Assembly: GCA_020186115.1 (NCBI GenBank)
Contig: WSYJ01000164.1
Coordinates: 124,001 to 188,000, forward strand
Direction of reading: 5' to 3'
Origin: Histomonas meleagridis
Lineage: Eukaryota; Parabasalia; Tritrichomonadida; Dientamoebidae
Length of the DNA stretch: 64,000 nt
Positions within the stretch are counted from its first letter, which is position 1. Each line of letters starts with the position of its first letter. Below the pieces are notes generated by a model, which did no database searches, was not told the DNA's origin, and worked only from the letters and a program-made list of their open reading frames with translations. Both the position numbers and the translations under genes were made by a program. Of the stretch, positions 56,494 to 64,000 are shown piece after piece.

Positions 56494-58011
56494 ATGATCT
56501 TCTCATTGATTGCATTAGGAGCATCTGCGCCTGCTATGTTTAGCTGGCCTGCGAAGTACACAATCCGTGGCACGTGGAAAGTTCCATATACAAATCTTTC
56601 TAATCCAATTACGATTGTTCATGAACCTTCTCGTCAATACACAAATCAACTCAATGGAGTAGAACAAATTTGGACAACCACCAAAGAAGAACATCTTCAC
56701 CGTAAAATTGTTGGTGCAGGTGATAAAATGATATGTTATGGATATTCTAAATCTGCAGCTGATTGGGATCTTGAATTAACACAGTTCCTTCCAGATCCTG
56801 CTGGTTATGTAGCACAAGAAGGACTTTATCCATATAACGGAAAGTTATGCAATCTTTATGTTAAAACTGAAGTTGATGGTAAAACATCCACTTGGAAAAT
56901 GTACACAGATAGTGAAACTGGTTATCCAGTTGCTTATGTTGCTCAAGCCATCTCCCTTTTCTATTCCCATTATGATGTCTACATATTAGAAATCAATGAA
57001 TTCATTCCTGATGCTCTTTACGGTGTATGGAGCTTCCCATCTATTTGCAATGAACCAGATCTTCTTGATGATCCATATGCAGGCAATCAATTTAATCTCT
57101 TTTTCCCAAGCAGCAACGACAACTCTATCCACAAGAACAATGAGCTTCTCAAGTCACGTGGTGTTCGCCACACTCCCAAATTCGATCATATTGACAGTAA
57201 GCGTTGGTATGACACAATCATTGGATCTCGCAAACTTAAGAATCTTAAAGCCCGTCCATTTAATGACGTTTGCCTTAGCACTGAAGAGACTGGTAAGCTT
57301 CTTAACTTCACTCTCCCATCACTTCCAAACGGTTTCTCATGGCGCGACCATAAGCCGACGGTTGTTGGGGCACCCCGCGATCAAGTTGCATGTGGATCAT
57401 GTTGGGCATTTGGCACGGCCGAATTGCTTGAATCGCAATTTGCTATGCTTACCGGTGAATTCCATGAAATCTCAGTTAATCAATTTATGGATTGCACATG
57501 GGATGCCGAAAACTATGGCTGTCAAGGCGGCGAAGTTAATTGGGCATTATCATCATATGTTAACAAGAGATTACCCATTGTTTATGAAAAAGATTATCCA
57601 TACATTGGCGTCTCTGGATTTTGTGGCGGAAACTTTAGCGACGAACAAATTGCCGGCTATGTTGACAAATGTTATCATATTCCACGTACAACGGAAGCAG
57701 TTAAGAAGGCATTATATAAGTTCGGGCCATTATCCATTGCAATTAATGTTGTCGAAAGTATGTCATTGTATACTGGCGGTGTTGTAGATGATGAAACATG
57801 TGTTGGTACTTCGAATGATCTCGTGCACGCCGTCATTTTAACTGGATGGAAGACAATCGATGGTAAGGAGGCATGGGAAGTAAAGAACTCGTGGAGCACA
57901 TATTGGGGAGACGAAGGATACGTCTATATACAAGCTGAAAACCAGGAATGGAACTGCGGAGTGACAACTGACGCTGTTGCAGTGAGTGTGACTAAGAGAA
58001 GACCCGAATAA
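56494..58011 (+). CDS. Papain-family (C1A) cysteine protease with large N-terminal domain (505 aa)
   Basis: A signal peptide at residues 1-13 (MIFSLIALGASAP) targets it to the secretory or lysosomal route. The catalytic domain begins near 275 (LPSLPNGFSWRDHK) with Gln297, Cys303 (ACGSCWAFG), His445 (DLVHAVIL) and Asn465 (WEVKNSWSTYWG): the full papain set. The ~250-residue N-terminal part is not a standard I29 inhibitor prodomain; it is beta-rich with several Cys and resembles the long N-terminal region of some protist C1A enzymes. A GCxGG motif (YGCQGGEVNWAL) is present. Secreted C1A proteases are known virulence factors in trichomonads; this role is inference. Confidence 0.92.
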   Translation: MIFSLIALGASAPAMFSWPAKYTIRGTWKVPYTNLSNPITIVHEPSRQYTNQLNGVEQIWTTTKEEHLHRKIVGAGDKMICYGYSKSAADWDLELTQFLPDPAGYVAQEGLYPYNGKLCNLYVKTEVDGKTSTWKMYTDSETGYPVAYVAQAISLFYSHYDVYILEINEFIPDALYGVWSFPSICNEPDLLDDPYAGNQFNLFFPSSNDNSIHKNNELLKSRGVRHTPKFDHIDSKRWYDTIIGSRKLKNLKARPFNDVCLSTEETGKLLNFTLPSLPNGFSWRDHKPTVVGAPRDQVACGSCWAFGTAELLESQFAMLTGEFHEISVNQFMDCTWDAENYGCQGGEVNWALSSYVNKRLPIVYEKDYPYIGVSGFCGGNFSDEQIAGYVDKCYHIPRTTEAVKKALYKFGPLSIAINVVESMSLYTGGVVDDETCVGTSNDLVHAVILTGWKTIDGKEAWEVKNSWSTYWGDEGYVYIQAENQEWNCGVTTDAVAVSVTKRRPE

Positions 58012-58488
58012 ACAATAAACAAATGAATGTTAACATATTTGTGGTCGAGCCGATAGGGAAATTGACTGCTTTGATGTGTTTTAAAATGAGAATGTTTGTT
58101 CGAATACAGCTTGTGAATTATTACAATATCCTGGAATCGTATAATATTGTGAGTTGTAAAATTGTTCATTCAGAATCTATTTTGAATTATAACTCAACAA
58201 ATATTGTTAAACAAATTTATTTTCGGATATTAAGTTGTTCAATATAACTGATGATAAAATAAATATGATAATAATATCATAAATGATATCTTTAAGTAAA
58301 GCGAGAGATTTATTTTCATTTTGTCAAGAGTGCAAAAAGATAAACGTGGTTGCCATAATTATTTGAACAGCAGAATTCTCATTAAAGTTAAAATTACGCA
58401 TTTTTATGAAGAATACAATGATGATAATTGAAGAATTATAGAACTTGAAAAAATTTTAAACGTCTAATTTCACTTAACAATTCAAAAC
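58012..58488. other. AT-rich intergenic region
   Basis: About 475 bases; the right end carries the promoter of the APC8 gene. No gene. Confidence 0.5.
58459..58474 (+). promoter_or_regulatory. AACG box plus TCACT Inr-like site
   Basis: AACGTC at 58459-58464 and TCACT at 58470-58474, the latter about 17 nt before the APC8 ATG at 58489. Same composition as the shared 16-bp block (AACG followed by TCACTT). Confidence 0.45.
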
Positions 58489-60075
58489 ATGTCCTTTCTC
58501 CAACAAAATAAAGAAGCAATATTAAATTCTTACATCGAATTATCTTCCAGATGCCTCAATCAAAGTGCATCCTGGATTTTTGATTTTATTTTTGAAGAAG
58601 ATAATAAAGACATAATTACTTTTCCTTCATTTCATACGAGATATTTACTTGCACAAAATCAATTCCGCAATGGAGAGTTTAAAAAGGCTTCCTTTACTCT
58701 TAAAGGAATGAATGATCAAAGATCAATTAGTCTTTCTTTATTAGCACAATTGCTTGACGTACAAAGAGAAAATGACCAAAATATAACAGACAATGAATTT
58801 TCCAACTCATTGGGTATTCTACCAATTTCAAACTCATCAAAGTTTGATACTTTTGCACCTTTAATTAAAACAGCGCAAGCAATATCAGCTGATTTCGATT
58901 CAATCAACAAATATATCTTTTCCGCAATACTATTTAAAGGAGGTCGTTATAAAGAATGCATTCCATACTTAATCGAATCATTATCATCATTTCCTCTTAA
59001 TAGAAGCGCATGGAAACTTCTTTTACAAGTTCTTATTCGATTTGATGATGCTACAGTTACAAATACTTTAGTCTCATTACCAGATCATTGGATGAAAACT
59101 TTTTTCCAAATTGAATTATTATCAGAACTCCAGCAAACAGAAGCAGCAATTCAAATGTTACCAAAAATTTCAGATATCCCAAGGAGTGCATCAGTTATCG
59201 CATTAGAAGCAACCGTTTATTACCATAACCGTGATTTTGATCGTTCTTTGTCACTTTTTGAAGAACTTCGTACAAAATTCCCTTTTTACCTAGAATCTTT
59301 AGAGTTATATTCAAATCTTCTTTTTGTAAAAGAAGATGTTGCTGGTCTTTCTGCTTTATCTCAGTCTTTAACAAATATTGATAAATTCCGACCTGAAACA
59401 CTTACTGCTACAGCAAACTTCTTTTCTATAAATGGAAAACACGAAGAAGCCATTTCTCTTTTTGCTATGGCACTTCGTTTTGATTCATCATTCACATTTG
59501 CTTGGACATTAATTGGCCATGAATATGTTGAGCTTGACAACATCACTGCAGCTATAACAGCATATACCAAAGCCATTGAGTATAACCCACGCGATTTCCG
59601 TGCCCTATATGGCCTTGGCCGTGCATATGAAATTGCCAAAATGCCATATCACTCGATTATATACTATCGTAAGGCCGTCATTATTAATCCCTTCGATTCT
59701 CGAATGTGGTTGGCTCTTGGAGAATGCTATGAAGAGCTAATGGAGAACGAAAATGCAATCAGATGTTACCAAAGAGCTGTATGTAATGTCGACAGTGAAG
59801 GCTTGGCTATCTATAAACTTGCACAACTGTATAAAGAGGAAGGAGATGAAGATAAAACAGCATTTTGTTTTGAATCATATCTCGATAAGTTTGACAATGA
59901 AGGTGAAATGAGAAATGAAGAGCAGAAAGAAGCAATAATGTTTTTAGCACAGTATTACAGAAATAAGGATAAGTCCGAAAAAGCAAATTTATATGCTCAA
60001 AAATTATTATTTGATCCAAATACAGTCGCAGAGGGAAATGCACTTATGAGAGATATAAGAAGTGATAATAAATAA
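58489..60075 (+). CDS. CDC23: Anaphase-promoting complex subunit APC8/CDC23 (528 aa)
   Basis: A TPR-scaffold subunit of the anaphase-promoting complex (E3 ubiquitin ligase for cyclin and securin). Residues 1-100 carry the APC8 N-terminal pattern (RCLNQSASWIFDF, 'LLAQNQFRNGEFKKASFTLK'). From about 260, seven or more TPRs follow: 'AISLFAMALRFDSSFTFAWT', 'AITAYTKAIEYNPRDFRALY', 'SIIYYRKAVIINPFDSRMWL' and 'AIRCYQRAVCNVDSEGLAIY', the last matching the APC8-typical A..C..RA. Length is close to the family's. ATG at 58489 after an AACG/Inr-like promoter. Confidence 0.92.
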   Translation: MSFLQQNKEAILNSYIELSSRCLNQSASWIFDFIFEEDNKDIITFPSFHTRYLLAQNQFRNGEFKKASFTLKGMNDQRSISLSLLAQLLDVQRENDQNITDNEFSNSLGILPISNSSKFDTFAPLIKTAQAISADFDSINKYIFSAILFKGGRYKECIPYLIESLSSFPLNRSAWKLLLQVLIRFDDATVTNTLVSLPDHWMKTFFQIELLSELQQTEAAIQMLPKISDIPRSASVIALEATVYYHNRDFDRSLSLFEELRTKFPFYLESLELYSNLLFVKEDVAGLSALSQSLTNIDKFRPETLTATANFFSINGKHEEAISLFAMALRFDSSFTFAWTLIGHEYVELDNITAAITAYTKAIEYNPRDFRALYGLGRAYEIAKMPYHSIIYYRKAVIINPFDSRMWLALGECYEELMENENAIRCYQRAVCNVDSEGLAIYKLAQLYKEEGDEDKTAFCFESYLDKFDNEGEMRNEEQKEAIMFLAQYYRNKDKSEKANLYAQKLLFDPNTVAEGNALMRDIRSDNK

Positions 60076-60331
60076 AAAATATCTGCATCAAACATTTCAT
60101 TTAATTTATTTTTAAAACTATTTGGAAAAGTATGATAATGATCTCAAATCAAAAATTTAATATTTTTTAATGTATAATAAAACACAAACGTATAACATAC
60201 TCATGTTGTCATATAATTTCATTTTAAATGGAAAAAAAATGAAATAATTTTTTGATGAAAAATATTTGTGTGTTATTTTTTTTGATTCTTTGAGGATTCT
60301 TTAATGAATATATATCAAAAATACAATTTTT

Positions 60332-60610
60332 TTATTGGTTATGACGACGCGTTGCATCATGGAGAAGATTAAGATCAACATCATCTTTTTTGAGTTGAAT
60401 GTAACGAACCGATGAACCACGAATAAAAATGCTGTCTATGATATAAAGTGGATAGAATTGGAAAGGATCTTGTAATACTTTTACATTTTTCAATCTAAAG
60501 TTATAAAATTGATCAGTAGACGAAAGCACGCCGCTTATAATTATATCGTTTCTTAATTCTACAACAACTTCTTTTCCTTCAAGGCTTCTGAATAGTTGCA
60601 AAAACAACAT
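60332..60610 (-). CDS. LSM2: U6 snRNA-associated Sm-like protein LSm2 (92 aa)
   Basis: A core subunit of the Lsm1-7 (mRNA decay) and Lsm2-8 (U6 snRNP) rings. The Sm1 motif 'GKEVVVELRNDIIISGVLSS' with 'DQFYNFRLKNVKV' and the Sm2 motif 'FIRGSSVRYIQL' are all present. LSm2-specific features are the MLFxxxFxSLxGKxVVVEL start and the C-terminal VD..LL.DA.RR. Length is normal. With Dim1 it supports a functional spliceosome in this organism. ATG at 60610. Confidence 0.95.
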   Translation of the reverse strand: MLFLQLFRSLEGKEVVVELRNDIIISGVLSSTDQFYNFRLKNVKVLQDPFQFYPLYIIDSIFIRGSSVRYIQLKKDDVDLNLLHDATRRHNQ

Positions 60611-61059
60611 CGTAAAATTAGGAAATGTTATGTGAAATAGGCCATTCTTTTGATGAAAAAATTTTTAGAATGAAATGGAAATTATATTACATATGTTAAA
60701 ACAACAGCCCAGATATTATTCGTTCCAAACAATATTTCAAGCATGTAATATTATATTTTTAAATATGTAATACTTTTAACTTTTGGGTTATGCCACAACT
60801 ATCTACCTTTATTACAAGGTCAACACAAACTGTTTTTAATTTGGTACGAGTGAAACAAAATTCTTCAGTGAAAAAAAATGCAAAAATCATTCTATCTTAA
60901 CTTCCCAAATGAAATACTAGCTTCTGTTGAGCTTAGTTGAAGGCCCAAATAGTGTAAATGCATGTATTAGGATATGAACATATTTGAAAACAAATGAGAA
61001 AAAAATAAACAGTTTAGATACAATGTTTCACATGAAACACACAACTCTGAAAATATGTT
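60611..61059. other. Intergenic region
   Basis: About 450 bases, AT-rich, upstream of LSm2 and downstream of the SFT2-like gene. A GTTTCACATGAAAC palindrome lies near 61025. No gene seen. Confidence 0.5.
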
Positions 61060-61488
61060 TCAAGTGAATATTTTGTTAAAAATTTCTTTTCCAAATGGAA
61101 GATATGATAATGCATAATATGCAAAAGAAATACCTTCGACTAAAAAACCTATCACAACACCAACTACTGATCTCCACTTTAAAGCAAATATCATTGTAAT
61201 TATCATCCCAACAAACATGCCAATTGTTGCGTAAATTCTTTTCTGACTAAATAAAGATTTAAATTGCTTTTTAAAACCAATAAGAAATCCGGTTGAACAT
61301 ATTATCATTAGATTAAATATAGCAAAAAGAATTGAGAATTTTCTGATTCTTAAAAGTCCAATTGCAAAAATTGACAAAATTCCTGAAAACAACCCAATCA
61401 CAGCGGTTCCTGCAAATCCCATAATTCTTTGTGTAAGTGTCAATTCGAGAAAATTCGTATCCTCTTCCGCGTCCAGTAAGCTCGACAT
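61060..61488 (-). CDS. SFT2: SFT2-domain vesicle transport protein (142 aa)
   Basis: SFT2/GOT1-type proteins are four-pass membrane proteins of Golgi and endosome-Golgi vesicle fusion. Four hydrophobic segments are visible: ~25-45 (GFAGTAVIGLFSGILSIFAI), ~54-73, ~85-105 (ATIGMFVGMIITMIFAL) and ~111-130. Family-like residues are 'FAIFNLMIICSTGFLIGFKK' (N...STGFL.G...Q), 'KRIYATIGMF' and the terminal 'YYALSYLPFGKEIF', matching SFT2's W/YY.LS.IPF. Length is normal. It is divergent from the small gene at 61531; only 42 bases lie between the ATGs. Confidence 0.88.
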   Translation of the reverse strand: MSSLLDAEEDTNFLELTLTQRIMGFAGTAVIGLFSGILSIFAIGLLRIRKFSILFAIFNLMIICSTGFLIGFKKQFKSLFSQKRIYATIGMFVGMIITMIFALKWRSVVGVVIGFLVEGISFAYYALSYLPFGKEIFNKIFT

Positions 61489-61530
61489 AAAGTATTTCGA
61501 TCGTTTTCAATTCAAAAAGTTTATTCTTGA

Positions 61531-61857
61531 ATGACCAATAATTTAGCTGAAATTCGCGACGAATCAATTGAAGCTGTCCTTACAGCTTATCCAGAATTAG
61601 AAGAACCAATTGTATCTTGTATAAATGATTGTGATTTTAAAGTTGAAACTCCACCAAAGGCAAATTTAAATCAATTCCTGATGTCAAAAGTCAATAATGA
61701 CTGCCAAGATGATATCATGAAAATGCGTAATGATACTAGTGATTCCAAAGTTTCAGATGCAACTGGTTTGCAAGTAGCTTCTTTAGTTGCAATTTTAATG
61801 GATGGAAATCAATTATTTGATGAACATGAAAAAGCATTGATTGGAATGCAAATTTAA
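61531..61857 (+). CDS. Hypothetical acidic protein (108 aa)
   Basis: ATG at 61531, sharing a 42-bp bidirectional promoter with the SFT2-like gene. The protein is acidic and helical ('NLAEIRDESIEAVLTAYPEL', 'LQVASLVAILMDGNQLFDEH') without membrane segments or catalytic motifs. A small subunit or regulatory protein is possible; no family recognised. Its stop is 38 bases from the convergent V-ATPase E stop. Confidence 0.6.
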   Translation: MTNNLAEIRDESIEAVLTAYPELEEPIVSCINDCDFKVETPPKANLNQFLMSKVNNDCQDDIMKMRNDTSDSKVSDATGLQVASLVAILMDGNQLFDEHEKALIGMQI

Positions 61858-61895
61858 CGAGGGGTTGTGAAAATAAAAGATAGAGTCTTGTAATT

Positions 61896-62513
61896 TTACT
61901 TAGTTTTCAAAAGTTTGGATATCTGTGGAAGTCTTCCATCAACGGCAAGTTGGAGGCGTCCCTCAAATGAATTGTTACAGCTGATTGTTTTGTTGCTATT
62001 TGTAATGATTGCACCTCCTATCATTGAATCAGATAAAACATCATCTTCACTAACGATAGCCTCAAGACCTTTTTCTCTTAACTTTTGGAGGCATTCATTT
62101 GCAAGTGAAATATCCGCTTTGATAACTCGTACAATTGATTCCTTTTCGCTCAATGTTTTAATTCCTTGTTCAATTAAATCGCAAAGAACATCCTTATATT
62201 CGCTTGTGTTGCGAAATACTTTGAGCTTTTTACGCGTTTCGTTCATTGCTTTTTCAATGATTTCTTGTTGACATTTGAGAATATTAATTCTTTGCTCATT
62301 TTTCGAAACTGAATATGAAATTTTTGCATTTCTTGTGATTTCATTTCTTTGCAATTCGAAATCATTATTGAGCTTTGAATATGACTTATTAATAAGCTTT
62401 TGGAGATCTGAATTATATGTTTCTCGTGAAACAAAGTCAATTTCTTCAGCACGAAGCCTGACTTGATAAAGAGCAAATTGTTCATTGCGTTGTGCAGCAG
62501 TAGTTGCTGACAT
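61896..62513 (-). CDS. VMA4: V-type ATPase subunit E (205 aa)
   Basis: Subunit E is a peripheral-stalk component linking V1 and V0 of the vacuolar proton pump. The N-terminal ~110 residues form the long stalk helix ('AEEIDFVSRETYNSDLQKLI', 'KLNNDFELQRNEITRNAKIS', 'EKAMNETRKKLKVF'). The C-terminal domain ends with the family's conserved 'FEGRLQLAVDGRLPQISKLL', matching TLxxRLxL......P.IR..L. Length is slightly shorter than the usual 220-230. The start is the ATG at 62513. Confidence 0.88.
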   Translation of the reverse strand: MSATTAAQRNEQFALYQVRLRAEEIDFVSRETYNSDLQKLINKSYSKLNNDFELQRNEITRNAKISYSVSKNEQRINILKCQQEIIEKAMNETRKKLKVFRNTSEYKDVLCDLIEQGIKTLSEKESIVRVIKADISLANECLQKLREKGLEAIVSEDDVLSDSMIGGAIITNSNKTISCNNSFEGRLQLAVDGRLPQISKLLKTK

Positions 62514-63443
62514 TACTTATTGTGGATTTTGGTTTATGGGGTAAAAATTACGGTTATTAAGGGTAATTCAAGGGATGATAACAACCATAAGAAAGAAAAA
62601 TAATTTTAACATTAATTTATGGAATAAAACAAAATTTGAGATGTTATTATGAGGTAACGAACTTAAAGAAATTACAAAGATAAACTAAGTTAATCATGAG
62701 AAATTTTAAAATTTGAAAAAAAAAAGCATTTTTCAAGCGATATTTTATGAATCTCATAAACTTTTGTTCTATATGTAAAACCTTGTGTACACTTTAGAAA
62801 GTTAAAAATAAATGAAATTGATGCTATTTTTACTAATGAAAAGGAATACATTACATAAATAGAGAATTACTAATGTACAAAAATATAGAAAATCTTCAAT
62901 GACATTAGATATTTCTTTGGGTTAAAGTGTTAAAATTGATAAAAAACGCCGATGTTAAAAGTAACATAACAGATAAGTATTAAAACTAGTGTAATCAACT
63001 TGTGTTATGTTTGAAGAATTTTCTTTATAAATAAAACATTAACAAAATAATTTTTTTTTCTGCCCAAACTCCTTGCGATTTATTCCATAATAGCGAATAA
63101 TTTATGTGCATTTTCGGGAGATTGAGGTGGTTTTCTCTTTTAGCTAAAAATATATTAATATTTTACGCCATTTTTAGAATATATTAAAAAAACTTCAGTG
63201 TTGAAAATAAAAGGAAATTTAACAGTATTAACAAAAAAATTTCGTAACTTCAACAATTTTAACCTTTCTGAAATGCATTTTTCCATATTATTTATGATGT
63301 AATGTTTGAATTTACACGTACTTAATATTATAAAATATGTTCCATATTACTTTAGCTTTGTTGTGCTTTGCTTTCAACTTTGTTTACTTGTGTACTTATG
63401 TTGATGTAATTTGTTTTGTTTCTTGGAAACTTGGCTTTGGAAT
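62514..63443. other. AT-rich intergenic region
   Basis: About 930 bases upstream of V-ATPase E and downstream of the minus-strand ankyrin array. No open frame with recognisable content; an ATTTTTAGC-type A/T sequence throughout. Confidence 0.5.
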
Positions 63444-64000
63444 TCAAATTGTCATCTTTTTATGAAATAGTTTAACTATTTCTGTATAACCTTTTGAAGA
63501 TGCCATCATAAGTGCTGTTTGAAATAATTTAAATCATTTCCAAATATTATTATGAAATATCAAATTTTTGAAACAAATTTTAAATAAAACAAATAAATAT
63601 TTTTAGCATTAATATCAATTCCTTCTTGTTCAAGAAGTAATTTAACGATTTCTATGTTACCATTTTCAGATGCTAATATAAGTGCTGCATAGAATAATTT
63701 AAATAATTTCCAAATATTATTTTGAATTTTCAAATTATTAAAATAAATTTGAAATAAAACAAATAAATATCTTTAGCATTAATATCAATTCCTTTTTGTT
63801 CAAGAAGTAATTTAACTATTTCTATATTACCTTTTGAAGATGCAATCATAAGTGCTGTTTGAAATAATATAAATAATTTCCAAATATTATTTTAAAATGC
63901 CAAATTATTAAAACATGCTTTAAATAAAACAAATAAATACCTTTAGCATTAACATCAATTCCTTCTTGTTCAAGAAGTAATTTAACGATTTCTATTTTAC
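63444..64000 (-). pseudogene. 3' end of a second ankyrin-repeat array with spacers; runs off the window
   Basis: Reading leftward: a partial unit (64000-63936, IEIVKLLLEQEGIDVNAKGI), unit 63861-63766 (QTALMIASSKGNIEIVKLLL...), unit 63691-63596 (YAALILASENGNIEIVKLLL...) and the last unit, QTALMMASSKGYTEIVKLFH, ending in TGA at 63446-63444. The units are intact, but each is followed by a 74-nt AT-rich spacer with stops. The end of the array matches the end of the left locus (KGYTEIV..L..KK), so they are family members. I call it a pseudogene only provisionally: if the spacers are removed from RNA, it would be a working gene. The 5' part lies beyond the window. Confidence 0.7.
63522..63935 (-). 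repeat. Ankyrin/spacer composite array, period 170 bp
   Basis: Three spacers at 63522-63595, 63692-63765 and 63862-63935 are each exactly 74 nt. Each reads (coding strand) TATTTGTTTTATTT, the same 14-nt leader in all three, followed by three 20-nt blocks; the last block is GGAAATTATTTAAATTATTT with small changes. With 96-nt ankyrin units the composite period is exactly 170 bp. The first 20-nt block of the spacer at 63862-63935 contains ATGTTTTAATAATTT, identical to the 20-nt unit of the left locus. Confidence 0.92.

Noticed and set aside
63444-64000. Regularly spaced repeats as a CRISPR array
   Set aside because: The period is 170 bp with coding ankyrin units and AT-rich spacers that are similar to one another, in a eukaryotic genome; it lacks unique spacers and cas genes.

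Overview
The window reads as nuclear DNA of a parabasalid flagellate, most like a trichomonad (Tritrichomonas/Trichomonas type). The reasons are: strongly AT-rich intergenic DNA; compact single-exon genes on both strands; short inferred 5' UTRs with TCAYW Initiator-like sites; a DUF3447-type ankyrin family; Tc1/mariner-like elements beginning TACAGT; and eukaryotic core genes (primase large subunit, APC8, LSm2, U5 Dim1, NPL4) next to flagellar genes. No ribosome-binding sites, operons or CRISPR arrays are present. The species cannot be fixed from this sequence alone.

Layout. 1-12.2 kb: WD40 protein, helical-repeat protein, NPL4-like protein, a frame-split gene, an HhH DNA-glycosylase-like gene, primase large subunit (four Fe-S cysteines), tRNA-Gln(CUG), U5 snRNP Dim1, and a protein with a Q/N/K/S/P-rich repeat half. 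12.7-21.7 kb: SYS1-like, coiled-coil and ChAP-like proteins, a secreted protein, then a flagellar group (DPY-30 domain, DNAI7/IC97-like, IFT22/RABL5-like) and a dipeptidyl-peptidase IV-like S9 protease. 22.0-24.1 kb: a broken DUF3447/ankyrin gene whose last repeats are separated by AT-rich spacers. 24.6-25.5 kb: MINDY-like deubiquitinase. 26.2-28.2 kb: two nested Tc1-like non-coding elements, ending 37 bp before a fucosyltransferase-like gene. 30-41.7 kb: BAR-like and TMEM19/DUF92 proteins, a propeller protein, an OSR1/SPAK-like pseudokinase, CCDC112-like and ARM-type proteins, and a Rab-like GTPase between two reticulon-like membrane proteins. 41.9 kb: small TIR relic. 42.4-49.8 kb: unknown proteins, a winged-helix protein, R2R3-Myb, and GH20 hexosaminidase. 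50.7-52.2 kb: broken IS630/Tc1-type transposase between long TIRs. 52.7-62.5 kb: fringe-like GT31, NAD(P)-binding protein, papain-family protease, APC8, LSm2, SFT2, an unknown protein and V-ATPase E. 63.4-64 kb: the 3' end of a second spacer-interrupted ankyrin array on the minus strand.

Main finding. In both ankyrin arrays, 40 kb apart and on opposite strands, every repeat boundary carries an intervening sequence of exactly 14 + 20n bases (left locus n = 5, 3, 3, 1, 2; right locus n = 3, 3, 3). It always sits between the '(N/D)I' end of one ankyrin unit and the '(E/Q)TAL' start of the next. The ankyrin units remain open while the spacers carry stops, lack a conserved GT..AG pair, and vary in length modulo 3. 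The arrays therefore cannot be read through by ordinary translation. Their status (unusual introns, recombination spacers, or a composite satellite) is open and testable with RNA reads.

Many genes also carry an AACG/AACGTT box close upstream of the start, in several cases followed by a TCAYW Inr-like site. Two promoters share an identical 16-bp block, and the window encodes a small R2R3-Myb of the class that binds AAC-core sites. Where the longest open frame began at TTG or GTG, the start was moved to the first plausible ATG.
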